Source of the DNA: Gavia stellata
Taxonomy: Eukaryota > Chordata > Aves > Gaviiformes > Gaviidae
Assembly (NCBI RefSeq): GCF_030936135.1
Contig: NC_082602.1
Location: 3,720,001 to 3,784,000 of the forward strand
Length of the DNA stretch: 64,000 bases
Reading direction: 5' to 3'
Every line of letters starts with the position of its first letter. The first letter of the stretch is position 1. This document shows, in pieces, positions 23,601 to 35,569 of the stretch. A model generated the notes under the pieces. That model searched no databases and was not told where the DNA came from. It saw only the letters and a list, made by a program, of their open reading frames with translations. A program made the position numbers and the translations under genes.

Positions 23601-26600
23601 TCAGTTTGTTCCCTGTGACCTGTCACTGACAATTTATTTCTCTAAAGGAAACTCAAATCTTAGAGAACATCAGAGGCCAACAGCTTTGCTCAAAGTTCCT
23701 CTTTGCCTAGCAGTCACCAGCCAGTTAAGAGCATGTGTCCAGGTGTCACCACCTGACAGTCCCCCCCTGCCAGCTGTTTCAGAGAAAGCGTGTCTGTGCA
23801 GCTGTGGATGTCTGCCTCACACAGCCTCTGGGACTTCTGAGTGCCTTTCTCAGATCCAGCACTGAGAACAGGGCATCTACTACCATCCAACAGGTCAATC
23901 CGTTAGTCTAGCTGTGTGTTTTAGACCCTGAAGAGTAAGAGGGGCAGAAACGGGAAAGATACAGTCTTCAAATCTATTCAGATTTTCATTGTTCACATCC
24001 AAAGTCTAAAACAATGAGCTAATTCACTGCAACAAGACTCTTCTGTAAAGATTCAGCCTAAGGGCCATACACCAAGATCCTGTACCATATTAGCTTACAA
24101 CTTTAGCTCTTTATGCTTCACTGGGCAGGAACTGAGGGTACTGCATTGCCAGATGCCCAGTTCCTTGTGGAGTGACAGCTTTCTTCATCCAAAGACAAGG
24201 ACCTGCCAGCTACTGTCCAACCAAACTGCCGAGTGGCCAGGGAGAGGAGCGACACAGCAGGGACCTCACTAGCAGCGGCTGCTCCCCACCAAATTAGCTA
24301 CAAGCCTACTTCTTGAGATTTCTACTTAAAAGTACCCCTGCTTTCTTGACAGGTTCTCTTAATTAGCAAGATTACATACACAGCTGCAAATGCTGTGTTC
24401 CAGATGAGGCTCTCAGCTGACCTTTTGCTCATTAATACAGCGGTAGTCAGAGACACACACAGGCATCCTCCCTCCTCCCCACCAGAAAGGATGAGCCACC
24501 AGGACAAGTTACAGTACCTGTGGGATAGCACCGTAATTCCAGATGTAACCCTTATGGGGAAACACATTAGCTACGTAGCGCAGTTTTCCTTTCTTCACAT
24601 CTTGCTTAATTGGGTTTAAGGGATCCTTTGTTGCAATCTGAAAGAAAAATTACATAATTCTCACTACTTTGCTCTCTAAGAAAACCTTTTTTGTTTTTTT
24701 TAAATGAAGCTGGCTGCTAACTGACCAGCCAAGAGACCAGGAGCTGACACTGAAGCCAACAGCAGATATTGGACAACTCCATTTCCTGTTGCATTGTCAT
24801 CTCCTGGGATATAGTTTTCGGCAGACTTACAAACGTCAGAACCACATGGGGTTGAGAGCCATAAGATGCTGCTTTAATCAGAAGGCACAGAAGAATACTA
24901 AGTTATTCCAGCTTCTGCAAGTCTCAGCCTCCATACTAGACCTCTAGCATTAAGCAAGTATTTACACGAGAAGTTAGAAACCACTCTGATTCAGGAGGTG
25001 GAATCAAGGAGGAGAGAATCAGCAAAGCCAAAGATTAATAACTACTCAGCTCAAGCATTTAAGCTAGGAACTATAATATAGTTACCTCCATCTTAGCGTT
25101 TGTCCATCGAGGTACTTCCACAACCATGTTGAACACATTCTGAAGAAAGCGAAATATCAGTGAATGGGAAGGAATCTCAAGATCACACTTCAAACTAGGC
25201 AACAGGTAAGTAAGTATGAAAACCAGCCAGTTCACATGAAAACCGTAACTTTTTTTCTGTTTTTTCCAGGGCCAGTTTTGACACAGTTGATAGAAGTCCC
25301 CTAGCCCAGTCAGTCACATGTCATCACTCAAAGCTGAAACCCATGAAAGACCCCAGCAAAAGCCAGACTGAGGTTATCCACGCATTCTCCATCAGTTGGC
25401 ACCTATGAACGTCTCCACCATGTTCCTAGGTTATGGACCAGCAGGTTTAAATGAATCGAAGACAGGGGCATACAAACTATCCTGGGCATAGCAAAGCGAG
25501 GTTTTAGACATATTTATTAAATACAAAGTGCTTAATACTACAGCAAGAGCCACCCTGGCAATTTAGAAGAGACGAGGCTTACAGGAGTAAGCCATCTATT
25601 TAGCCATGTGGGTACCCACGCACTATTCTGAACAACTGAGAACGTCACTCCCAAATATTCTAGTCTGTCTTGAAGCAGGGAGAGGTGCCCGAGCTTCCCC
25701 CCTCCAAGCTGACAGACCTTGTGAGCAGCACGGTGCAAGGATAAAGATGTGGGGGAGAAACACAGAACCACATCTTGCAGTATCTAGTTTACAGGCGACG
25801 CTTGAAAACACCTCCTGTTGACTCCAGCTGGGCTGAGAGGGCTCTTGAGAGTTCAATGCCAGAGTCTCCTCTTCAAGAAAACAAGCTTTTCCACGCTTGA
25901 ACCTTAACACTTGCTGTTTGAAGAGATTATGGCTTTTAACAGAAAGTCAAACCTTGCTCCCTAGCATCGACAAGGTTTCTAATGCCCAGGTTAAGCAGTA
26001 TTAGCATTGCAAAATCCCTCACACCTGTATTGCGCCATAATTAGATTGCTATCGTGCTGTTACATCATTGACTTTGCCCAGACCCTTCCCTAACAGAAGA
26101 TTATTACATCCCCTTAATTGCAGGGGGTCACTGCTCATTTGCAATTTAAAAGTAAAAAGGTCTATACTATTTTTATTTATAAGTAACTCGAGGAAAGGAA
26201 TGAGGCAATTGGAACTGGGTAGGGAGGATGTTTTGGCTTTGCAGGCAAGGAAAGACGACTTGGGGGTGCATCTTTGTTAGGCTCGCAGTTTCCCCACCAT
26301 CCAGCTGACAGATCTGCCTTGGTCTAAGACACCCAGTGAGTAGCCCAAGGTCATTCCTTTGCAATGCCAAGACACACAGGTACAGATAAGGTCAGTACGT
26401 CTCAGCCCTAGACTGAAAAAACCACCCTGCAATCCTCTCAGTGTCTTAGAGGTCTAAGGATAAAGATCAAGGAGCCCAGACAGAGTAAGACAGCCTTCTG
26501 CTCCAGGCTGGGCTCCCTACCAAAGCTGGTAACGAACCCACTACGTAACAAGTAAAATCTCTGTGGAGAGGCACTCCAGCAACAGAAGGATGTCTAATGT

Positions 26601-28319
26601 GATCAGCACTATTGTGTAACTTCAGGGACTGTGACCTTCAGTGATACTTGCTTCTCTTAATGACTTGGCACAGCAATGCTGGCAAGCAGCACCAAGTGCC
26701 TGAAGGCACACCAGTAGTCCAGTTTCCCTTGTTAATCATTACCAGTCCGTGGAAACCTCCTCACCCCTGTACTCACTCCCCTGCTCTTTCCTCCCCTGTT
26801 CTGCGAGCGTCTGCAAAGCGTAGCATTATCTGGATTTTTCTTGACCAAGTTACCTTCCAGACACCTGCTTTTGAAAACTGCTTTCCCAGTCAGCCACAGA
26901 AACTGCTTCGCCCCTGTCCTTGATGATTACAATCTGTCTTTTCCCTTCTGAGCAGGCAAAGGCCACCTCAGACTTCCCAGAGCGTATTCTGACAACACCC
27001 ATGCCCCAAAGCTAAATCAGCTACTTTTTAGAGGTTCATCTCTCAATCCTCCATACTCTTTTCCTTTCCCATAACCATTCTCTACCTCCAAATTACACCT
27101 CTCTATCACGAAGATTTAGAACAGTTCATCGACTACGTTTCTCAAGCTGCGCAGCTTTTTAGTATGTGTTAAAAGAAGAAACAAGCTGCAAAGCTTAGGA
27201 ATACAGTCAGAGAGCCTGAGTTACCAGTGAAAAAAAGTATTCAGTGAAAACTGAGGCACAGCTGTTTTTGTTTCCTAGAGCTGGGGCATTTTAGACAGTG
27301 ATTCAGAACAGCCTAATTTGACTAACCGCTGGAAAGATGTAAAAGCCCTGCATCACTGCATGTGGCAGCTTCCCCAGCTGCACTTTTGGTGAGGCAAGAG
27401 GTCCCCAGGAGCTGCTACAGCAAGAATTTAACATCCTCACCTCCTGCTCAGCAGCCAATTATACTACAGGCGTAAAATGGCCTTACAGCAGCCAAAACCC
27501 GAGCCTGAGATATCATGCAGCATGAGCATATACCTCTGTATGACTGGATGTAGGTATTTAGCTAAACGGAAAGCTGCTTCTTTTAACCCAGAACGCTTTC
27601 ATGTGACCGCATGGGCAAGTTCAAGACAACCACTCGTATCTCAGACACAAATATGAGCATGAGATCATCCATTCTCTTCTACTGCGTTGCTCTACCCGAG
27701 GCCGAGACTACGCGAAAAGGGCACCCATTCTTTGCAAGATCTGGTGATGCTTCCATTAGGGTGCTCCTGCCGAGAAGCAGCATAAGGAACTGGGAGCATC
27801 CCTCAGGTATTCCAGGCCTGCAGGACCACGCTCCCTGAGAAGCACTGACAAAATACTCACCCACAGAGCCCAGAGCTCCAGCGGCTGCTCTTGTCACCGG
27901 CCTCAAGCCAACGAGGCCACACCAGCCACCTGGCTCGGAGGTCCTTTGCTCCCCCCAGGGCAGCCGGCCCCTCTCCCCTCTTACCTTGCCGGCATCCGCG
28001 TAGATGGGGATATCGTGGAAGGGGGAGATGTAGCGCCCGGCGGCGTCCTCTGCAAAGCAAGGGGGGGGGGAGTGAGGCCCGGCCTGAGGGGACACCCCGC
28101 CAGGCCCGGCCTGAGGGGAGGCCTCAGGTGAGGGGCGGGGAGAGGCGCACCTCAGGCCGCCGGGGCTTCCCCAGCGTCTCCAGAGGAGCTCGACCCCCCA
28201 ACCCCAGACCGGGAGGATGAGGGGAAGAAGGAGGAGGAAGGCGATAGGCACTCACTGAAGAAGAGCCGGTACTCCAGGCTGTGAGGCGCGGCGCGCTCCT
28301 CCACGCTGTAACCGGCCAT
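17655..28319 (-). CDS. PPA1: Cytosolic inorganic pyrophosphatase
   Basis: The enzyme hydrolyses pyrophosphate to two phosphates and uses Mg2+. Eleven coding exons on the minus strand: 28319-28256, 28049-27985, 25139-25086, 24637-24518, 22509-22423, 22112-21986, 21470-21343, 19799-19714, 19487-19418, 18307-18268, 17686-17655, giving 290 aa (human 289). All junctions are GT-AG with matching phases. The family signature DNDPIDV is at 118-124. Other active-site stretches are [25 protein letters not shown] and DEGETDWK. The start [12 protein letters not shown] aligns with human MSGFSTEERAAP, and no mitochondrial leader is present, which excludes PPA2. The C-terminus DKWFYYQKN matches human DKWFHHQKN. 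Spread over 10.7 kb, it is the longest gene span after SPOCK2 and LRRC20 are considered with their introns. The promoter is a CpG island next to the hairpin at 28432-28528. Confidence 0.96.
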
Positions 28320-28431
28320 CGTGCCGCGCGTAGCCGGCCGGCTGCCGCACTGCGCAGGCGCGCCGCGACGCGCCACGCCCCCCCGGCCGACGGGTTGTGC
28401 ACTGCGCAGGCGCTAAACTCACTCCGCCGGC

Positions 28432-28528
28432 CCCGCCCCGCGGCCGCGCATCTTCCCCCCCCCACCCGCCACGCCACGCTACGCGTGGCGTGGCGGGGGG
28501 GGGGGAAGATGCGCGGCCGCGGGGCGGG
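28432..28528. repeat. Near-perfect inverted repeat at the PPA1 promoter
   Basis: The left arm is 28432-28478 and the right arm 28484-28528, with the 5-nt centre CTACG. The arms match except for a 2-nt length difference and one A within a long C/G run. Each arm contains GCGGCCGCGCATCTTCC and GCCACGCCACG. It lies about 115 bp upstream of the PPA1 ATG and directly abuts the tandem array that starts near 28549. Confidence 0.92.
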
Positions 28529-28548
28529 CAGCGCAGCACGGTGTTGGG

Positions 28549-29545
28549 TAGCCTGGCATGGGATGGCCCGGCGTGGTGTGGCCCAGCACGGCCACAGCAG
28601 CATGGCGTGGCTTGGCCCAGCATGGCCACAGCAGCATGGCGTGGCTTGGCCCAGCATGGCGTGGCCCACTATGGCCACAGCAGCATGGCGTGGCATGTCC
28701 CAGCACGGCGTGACATGGCCCAGCACGGCCGCAGCAGCATGGCATAGCCCAGCACGGCGTGGCCCAGCATGACTGCAGCAGCGTGGCGTGGCTTGGACCA
28801 GCATGGCGTGGCCCAGCATGGCCACAGCAGCATGGCGTGGCTTGGCCCAGCATGGCGTGGCCCAGCATGACTGCAGCAGCGTGGCGTGGCTTGGCCCAGC
28901 ATGGTATGGCCCAGCATGGCCACAGCAGCATGGCGTGGTGTGGCCCACCATGGCGTGGCCCAGCATGGCCACAGCAGCATGGCGTGGCTTGGCCCAATGT
29001 GACGTGGCGTGGCCCAGCACGGCCACAGCAGTATGGCGTGGCTTGGCCCAGCATGGCGTGGCCCAGCATGACTGCAGCAGCATGGCGTGGCTTGGCCCAG
29101 CATGGTATGGCCCAGCATGGCCACAGCAGCATGGCGTGGTGTGGCCCAGCATGGCGTGGCCCAGCATGGCCACAGCAGCATGGCGTGGCTTGGCCCAGTG
29201 TGACGTGGCGTGGCCCAGCACGGCCACAGCAGCATGGCGTGGCTTGGCCCAGCATGACGTGGCCCAGCATGGCCACAGCAGCACGGCATGGCTTGGCCCA
29301 GCGTGACATGGCGTGGCCCAGCACAGCCACAGCAGCATGGCGTGGCTTGGCCCAGCATGGCGTGGCCCGGCGTGGCTTGGCCCAGCACAACATGGCCCAG
29401 CATGGCCACAGCAGCATGGCATGGCTTGGCCCAGTGTGACATGGCGTGGCCCAGCATGGCCACAGCAGCATGGTGTGGCTTGGCCCAGCACGGCGTGGCG
29501 TGGCCCAGCACGGCCACAATAGCGTGGCGTGGTTGAGCACAGCAT
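28549..29545. repeat. ~49-bp minisatellite between PPA1 and NPFFR1
   Basis: This tandem array has units of about 34-59 bp, most near 49, built from CAGCATGGCGTGGCTTGGCC and TGGCCCAGCATGGCCACAG. Twenty or so units fill 1 kb. Every frame on both strands stays open for hundreds of codons (for example 28124-29620 minus), which is a repeat effect and not a protein gene. Confidence 0.93.
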
Positions 29546-29805
29546 GGTGCGGTCCAGCAAAGGACCGCATGGTTTTCCGTGGCGTGGCCAAGCGTGGCAC
29601 GGGACAGCCCATTCGCACACGTTCTCCCCCGCTGCTCCCCGTGCTCCCCAGCCCCGTGCCCTGGCCGGGGGGTTCTGTCAGGGCATGGAGGCCCATGGTG
29701 CCAGCGGGCTCGGCTGGCGGCCCCACCACTGCCCCTCATCCGGGATGGCACTGCTGGGGGAAGCGGAGGAGCCAAGGCAGGGACGTGACTTCAGCAGGAC
29801 ACGCT

Positions 29806-29811
29806 TTTATT
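29806..29811 (-). terminator. NPFFR1: NPFFR1 polyadenylation signal
   Basis: AATAAA on the gene strand lies about 90 nt after the stop codon at 29899. If used, the 3' UTR is very short. Confidence 0.65.
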
Positions 29812-29898
29812 TTGGTGACTCACAGCCCACGACGTGGCAAATCCCCGTTCCCCGCCCCGCAAGCCCTTGGTCCAGAGGTGCTCGGTGGCCACGGCTGC

Positions 29899-32800
29899 TC
29901 AGCCGTCCCAGGCAGGGACGCCGGTGCGGCGCGGTGCCAACGGCCCTGATTCAGAGGCGGGCGGCGAGTTGCTGGCCCGTGCCTGAGCGAAGACGCGGTT
30001 GCGGGTGCCGAAGAGGATCCCGCGGCTGTGGCTCCTGGAGGCGTACGGCCCGCGGTGGCGATGGTGGTGGGGCGAGCAGAAGGGGGCTCTGAAGGCCTCC
30101 TGGAAGCCTCGTCGGAAGTTCTCGTTGAAGTAGCCGTAGATGATGGGGTTGGCACTGCTGTTGAAGAAGGCCAACCAGTGGGCGAAGGGGAAGACGTAGA
30201 CAGTGACCAGGTGGAGCTGGCCCTCGCTCAATCGCCCATAGTCCGTCAGCAGCATCAGCGTCCAGAGGGGCAGCCAGGAGAGGGTGAAGAAGAGGGCGAC
30301 GATGATGAGCATGTTGATGACCTTGGCCTTCCTCCGGGAGACCCTCCTCCCCTCTGGCTCCCCTTGGCCACGGTCAGGTGCCGCCGACTTGAAGAGCTTG
30401 AAGGCGATGCGGGCGTACATGACGACGATGAGGGCGAGGGGCGCCACGTAGATGTGGGAGAAGAGGACGGTGGTGTAGATCCTCCTCATCCCCGTCTCGG
30501 GCCAGGCCTCCCAACAGGAGTAGAGGGGGTAGGAGTTGTTGTAGGTGTCCACCATGAAGTGGTGCTCCTCTCTGGTGACGGTCAGGGTGATGGCGGCAGG
30601 GCACATGATGAGCAGGGCCAGCACCCAGATGATGGCAATGGTCACCAGGGCTTTCCTCAGTGTCAGCTTCTGCCGGAAGGGGTGGACGATGCAGCGAAAC
30701 CTGCGGGAGGGCAGACGGTGGTGGCTTTGGGCAGCTGGTGGGACGTCCCTGGGGAAGGAGGGCGGCCAGGACCCGAGGGTGGGAGGGGAGGGTAAGATGG
30801 GTTGCTCTTTACATATGGCTTTTGGTGGGAGAGATAGGTTGGGATCTCTCCAGCTTTGGTGTTTTCAGCCCGAGGTGGGCAAGGACACCTTGCTGGGATG
30901 CCGCATGGACAGCTTTGTGGTCCTCCTGGAGAGCTGGGACACCCTCCTGACATCCCCAGGATCTTTCCCATGATGGAAACCGCATGGGATACCCGAACAC
31001 GCTGAGGGTGCTTGGTCCCCCTGTCCCCACATCCCCGCACTAACGTACCTCTCCACGGCGATGGCCACCAGCGTGAAAACTGAGGCAGAGACGGACATGC
31101 CTTGCACCAGGCCGCTCATTTTGCACATGGCGTTGTCAAAGGGCCAACCTGCGAGGGGACACCACGGAGTTTGTAGGTGCCTTTGGCTCAGCCGGGTCCA
31201 TCGGCAGCTCCGTCTAGATATCCCCATCCACCATGTCGTTGTTAGGGGATGCCAAATCCTGCTCCTAAGGGGGGGGCTGCGTTTTTGGCTCATACAGAGA
31301 TGGCCTTTAGCAATACAGAAGCTTGGAGAAAAAACCCAAAATTGGTAAAAAAGGTGCATATTACACTCAAGGAGCACGGTGGTTGTCATTTCTCCTACCC
31401 CTACGTAGGGCTCTAGCTGTTATCACGGGGATTGACCTTGGGATTCTTGATCGGAAGGGCTTTCGTCTTGTTTCTTAACCCCCACTAAGGCATTGGCAAT
31501 AAATAAATAGCACCACATAATAAATAAATACAGACTCTGCCCTGTGCCCCGGCTACTGCTTCGGCTAAACTCCACCAACCATGCCAATGCCACGCTTTAT
31601 CTTTGGAAAGGTCAACGGGCAGAGCTGAGCCAGCGCGGGGAGATCGATGCAAGAAGAGGAGGGGTTTTTTCAGTGCTGCTTGATGGAGAACAGCTGGACT
31701 TTAAGTAAATATGTAAAGGTAGTGTTAAGGTCATACTTACTTTGCCAAAACATGTCCAAAACCTAAAAAAACCCCCAACTTTTCCCCCTAAAATAGTAGG
31801 TCTAAATGAAATGATACCTTTCATCAGATATGGTTGAGTGGCCACCACCTGCCCTCCTCATCCTCAGCAAAAAAAAGCACCCACGGGCAGGAGATTTGGG
31901 GGCGGCCTCATGTGTGGGGAGCAGAAGGTGGGTGATGTTCCCCACCAATTTCTCTCCCCCCCCCGGCCCCGCTCACCCGTGATGAGGTTGTCCACCAAGG
32001 TAGTGGGCATGCAGAAGATGCCCACCAGCAGGTCGCTGATGGCCAGGTTGAGGATGAACATGTTGGTGACCGTCCGCATCTGGCGGTTCTTCACCACGAT
32101 GAAGCACACCAGGAAGTTGCCGATCATGCACATGAGGAAGATGAAGGTGTAGGCCAGGATGAACATGGCGGCCACGGGGGAGGAGTGCTGGTAGTACGCC
32201 GAGAAGGTGTAGTTCTCCCTCAGGAGGTGGCTCTCGCTTGTGGTGGAGTTGGGCCAGCTGCCGTTGGAAGGGCCTGGGGAAGGGAAGGCAGGAAAATGAA
32301 GCTGGAAGAGGATAAAGCGATTATTTCCTTCATTTCTTAATGCCCTCGGAGGTGAGTTTTCATATTTATACCAGTGCCCAGCCTGGCCGGGACGTGTCCT
32401 GCTGGGATCATCTCAGTGCCCCAACAAGTGTCCTCCTCGTTGGGTTACGCAGCCCAAGGTACCGCAGCACCTCGTCTGAATTATTATTTTATATCATTAT
32501 TATTTTATACCATTATTATTTTATATCATTATTTTGACAAGGAGTTAAAGCAGCCCAGAAGACATCCTGTTCTCATGGGATTTTTTTTAGGGATGATGCA
32601 AGGAAGAGAAATGCATGTCCTGACACCGCAATGCTCCGGCTGCGCGGGAGCTGTACCCATGCGATCGGTCCCCAGCACAGCCAGCCTGGCAGCATCCCCG
32701 CTCCCGGGTGTCTGCCGCTGCTTCTCCTTGAGCTTCCGAGATTTGCAATTTGAGATTTCCTAAAATCCGCAGTAGCAGAGGGAGACGGGCTGGGGAAGAG

Positions 32801-33900
32801 GAGACCCTGCCCTCTCCTTACATATAAAGTGATAATTATACATAATTATGATGACTGTCTGGGACCCTGAGAGCTTCTGGTGGAGGTGGGGGGAGGGCAT
32901 TTTGTTGCTACAGATTTAACGGGGGGAGCAGGTCCCTGCAGCACCCACCCTCGGGTTTCCCCAGCTTTACTCAGGCAGGGACACGGGAGGATGCTGAGCG
33001 CAGGCAGGAGCTGCCTGCAGCGGTGATGTGACTTACTCCAGGCAAACCCAGGCTGCAATTTTAAGGCTGAAAAAGGCATATTTTTGCTTTAAGGCTCAGC
33101 CTAACCACCTGCAGGTCAGCCCCGCTCTGCAAAAGCACTGCAAAGCCGCTGCATGGTGGGCGGCCGTACCACCCCACCATCCCCGTGCCGATGCTGGTGC
33201 TCAGCTCGCCAGCCAAGACGCTTTTCCCAGCGGATGGGACCACTCGCTTCGCCGAGGCTCCGGCACGCAGGGAGGCCCTGCCTGGCCTCTATACCCCTGT
33301 CCTGGGTGCAGGATTCAGCCCACACATTTCCAGCGGGGCTTCAGAAAGATGCTGGTGGGGTTTGCAGCAGCGGCACGGGAGAAGGAGCATCTTGGAGAGG
33401 CAAGGAAGCAGGCAGGGCTGCTGGGGCAAGGTGCATCAGGTGCACCCGCACGAACCGGTTTCGTTAGCAGAAGCGATAGCGAAGACTGTAATGAGATTGC
33501 CCGAAACCTGCGATATTAAGCCCAAAACTTTGCCGGACTTCATCTCTTTGGGCTGCAATGTCTTGCAGCATTAGCGGGAGGTGGGTATCCTATGGATGAG
33601 GAATCACAGGCGGTTTCAAAAGCGAGGTGGAAGACGAGGAAAGGAAAATAAGGGGCTGCCAAGCGCCCGGGTCGGTGCCGGATGGATGGAGGCGTCCTCC
33701 GTTCATCTCGGATGGGGTGACAAGGGGCCGGGGGGGCCATGGGCCACCCGCCTCCCTGCCTGGCCGTGGGAAAGCGCCGCAGGGAAAGGCTGGGCTGATG
33801 GAATAGGAGAGGGGCTGGACACCTTTTTTCGGGATAAAATAAAATAAATCAGGGCTTGGTACTCACCTCCGCCAGCCCTGCCCGGCTCCGGGGGCTGCAT
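29899..33900 (-). CDS. NPFFR1: Neuropeptide FF receptor 1 (RFamide GPCR)
   Basis: This is a class A Gi-coupled receptor for RFRP/GnIH and related RFamide peptides at the plasma membrane. In birds it is the gonadotropin-inhibitory hormone receptor. Coding exons on the minus strand: 33900-33867, 32273-31977, 31148-31049, 30700-29899, giving 410 aa (human about 430). The N-terminus has glycosylation sites NGS, NST and NYT. Seven membrane segments follow, with [10 protein letters not shown] (TM2), the family-typical ERFRC in place of DRY (143-147), and NPIIYGYF at the end of TM7. The C-terminus ends VPAWDG, like human IPAWDI. The start ([12 protein letters not shown]) is inferred from a GT donor at the correct phase. 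This first exon is the weakest part of the model and the N-terminus is not conserved with mammals. A different 5' exon is possible. Confidence 0.94.
32478..32536. repeat. AT-rich 18-bp tandem repeat
   Basis: About three units of TATTATTTTATATCATTA in NPFFR1 intron 1. Confidence 0.85.
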
Positions 33901-35424
33901 CGCTGGTATGCGGGCGGGGGGGGTGTCTGCAGCCTGGGGGGGGGGTGTTGTCCCCGACCCTCCCCCGGTCTCCCCACCCGGGGCTGAGCCCCGGTGCCGG
34001 TACCGAGCCCCGGTTGCGGCTGCTCGCCGGCTGCAGCGGAGGAAGGAGGGGGGGGGGACGGGACCGCGGGGGGGGTGCAGCCTCCCATCACCATGGATAC
34101 CGGGGTACCCACACGCAAGCCCCAGCCCTGAGGCAGCGCGGGGGGGGCAGCCCAGGGGAGAGCCGGAGAGGTTTGGTCCCTGGGGAGGGTCGGGCTCTGT
34201 GTCCCCCTCGCCCCCCCCTCGCCCCCCAAGCTGATGCTGGCACTTGGTGCCTCTCCCCGCCCCGGCTGATGGCCGGTGTCCCCAGCAGCGCTCCTGCCCA
34301 TCCCGGGGCGGGGGAAACACGCTGGGAGCCCCAAAAGGAGAGGGAGGAGGACCCCGGTCCTCCACCCCGTGTAAATCACCCACGGGGTGGGGAAAAGCAG
34401 CACGGTCCTTCGGGGTGCTGGTCCTGCCCCAAAGCTGCTCCGCTCAACCCCGGCTCCTCCATCACTGCCAACATCAACAAACCCCCTTTCACCACGGTCT
34501 TTTACCAAAGTTTGGCTTTGGCACGTCTAGAAATCAAGTATTTCCAGGATTAACCATTCCTGGCTGGCCCCAGCCATCCCCCAGCACTGGGAAGCAGTTG
34601 TCCCTTAAAAACACGACCGAGCAAACACGGGAGATGTTTAAACAAGGCATTTTGAGATAAGGGCTGCCATTTCTCCCAGGAGTTCTTTCACAGGCAGCCA
34701 GCTGCCAAGGGACACCAGCGTGCCTACCAGTGGCCCCGCTGCCACCAAGAAGCCACCCTCCCTGGTCCATATCCTGAGCCCCACAGCCCATTTCTTCCTT
34801 GGAAAGAAAGCGGCACAACTTGAAGACCCACACCGGATCCAGGAGGTGGGCGCATGCTTCTGGGGACACCCATGGGTGAGCAGTGTGTGGGGACCTTCGG
34901 GCACTGGGTCGCTTTGGTTTCCACGGTGAAAAACCATGGGGGAAAAAAAAAAAAAACATTTCCCTGGGAAAATTCGGAGACATACTGCTCAGGTCTGGGC
35001 AGAATCCAGCCAGAGGCATCAGCCCGAGCTGCAGCAAGCACCTGCGGGGATGCACAAAGAGGCTTCTTTAAAGGGGAAGACAACTGATAACTCCAATTTA
35101 GCAAATAAAAAACCCCCACACTTAACAGGAAAACATTTAATCAGGCATTTGGCACTTTGCCATATCAGCAATTCAAGGGGGAACCCCTTACAGCCGCAGG
35201 GATGTCCCCCACCGTCCTCGCCGTGGACCAGGGCGGCAGATGCTACCTACCACCGGCCAGGTGGGAGGGATGCGACCGAGCATCCAACTCCCCCCAGTTT
35301 TACCCAAACCTCGCACATCCCGGCTCCGCTTCCTCGCCAAGCGCTGGCAAAACACAAAGCAGGAGATTCCCTGGCTTAGGAGCTGGCGTCGCCATCCCTT
35401 CGCTGAGAGCCCCGCTGCTTGCTT
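33901..35424. other. NPFFR1-LRRC20 interval
   Basis: GC-rich DNA at 33.9-34.4 kb probably contains the NPFFR1 promoter and 5' UTR. The rest, to the LRRC20 3' end, is mixed unique sequence with an A run at 34943-34956. No gene was recognised. Confidence 0.5.
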
Positions 35425-35430
35425 TTTATT
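35425..35430 (-). terminator. LRRC20: LRRC20 polyadenylation signal
   Basis: AATAAA on the gene strand lies about 140 nt after the stop codon. Confidence 0.65.
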
Positions 35431-35569
35431 AAGGAAAAAAAAGAAGGACTGGCTGCCTCGCTGCGGGTTTGGGACAGAAATAGCGGCGTAGCAGGGACTG
35501 ACCTAAACCAAACCACTCTTGCAGGCAGTCACCCCTCTGAAGAGCTCGCCCCGGCACCTCGAGACCCTC

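Noticed and set aside
28124-29775. Open frames of up to about 500 codons encoding Ala-Val-Leu-Gly-His-Ala-type repeats
   Set aside because: They are generated by the ~49-bp tandem array and occur in many frames at once. PPA1 exon 1 is the only real coding sequence overlapped.
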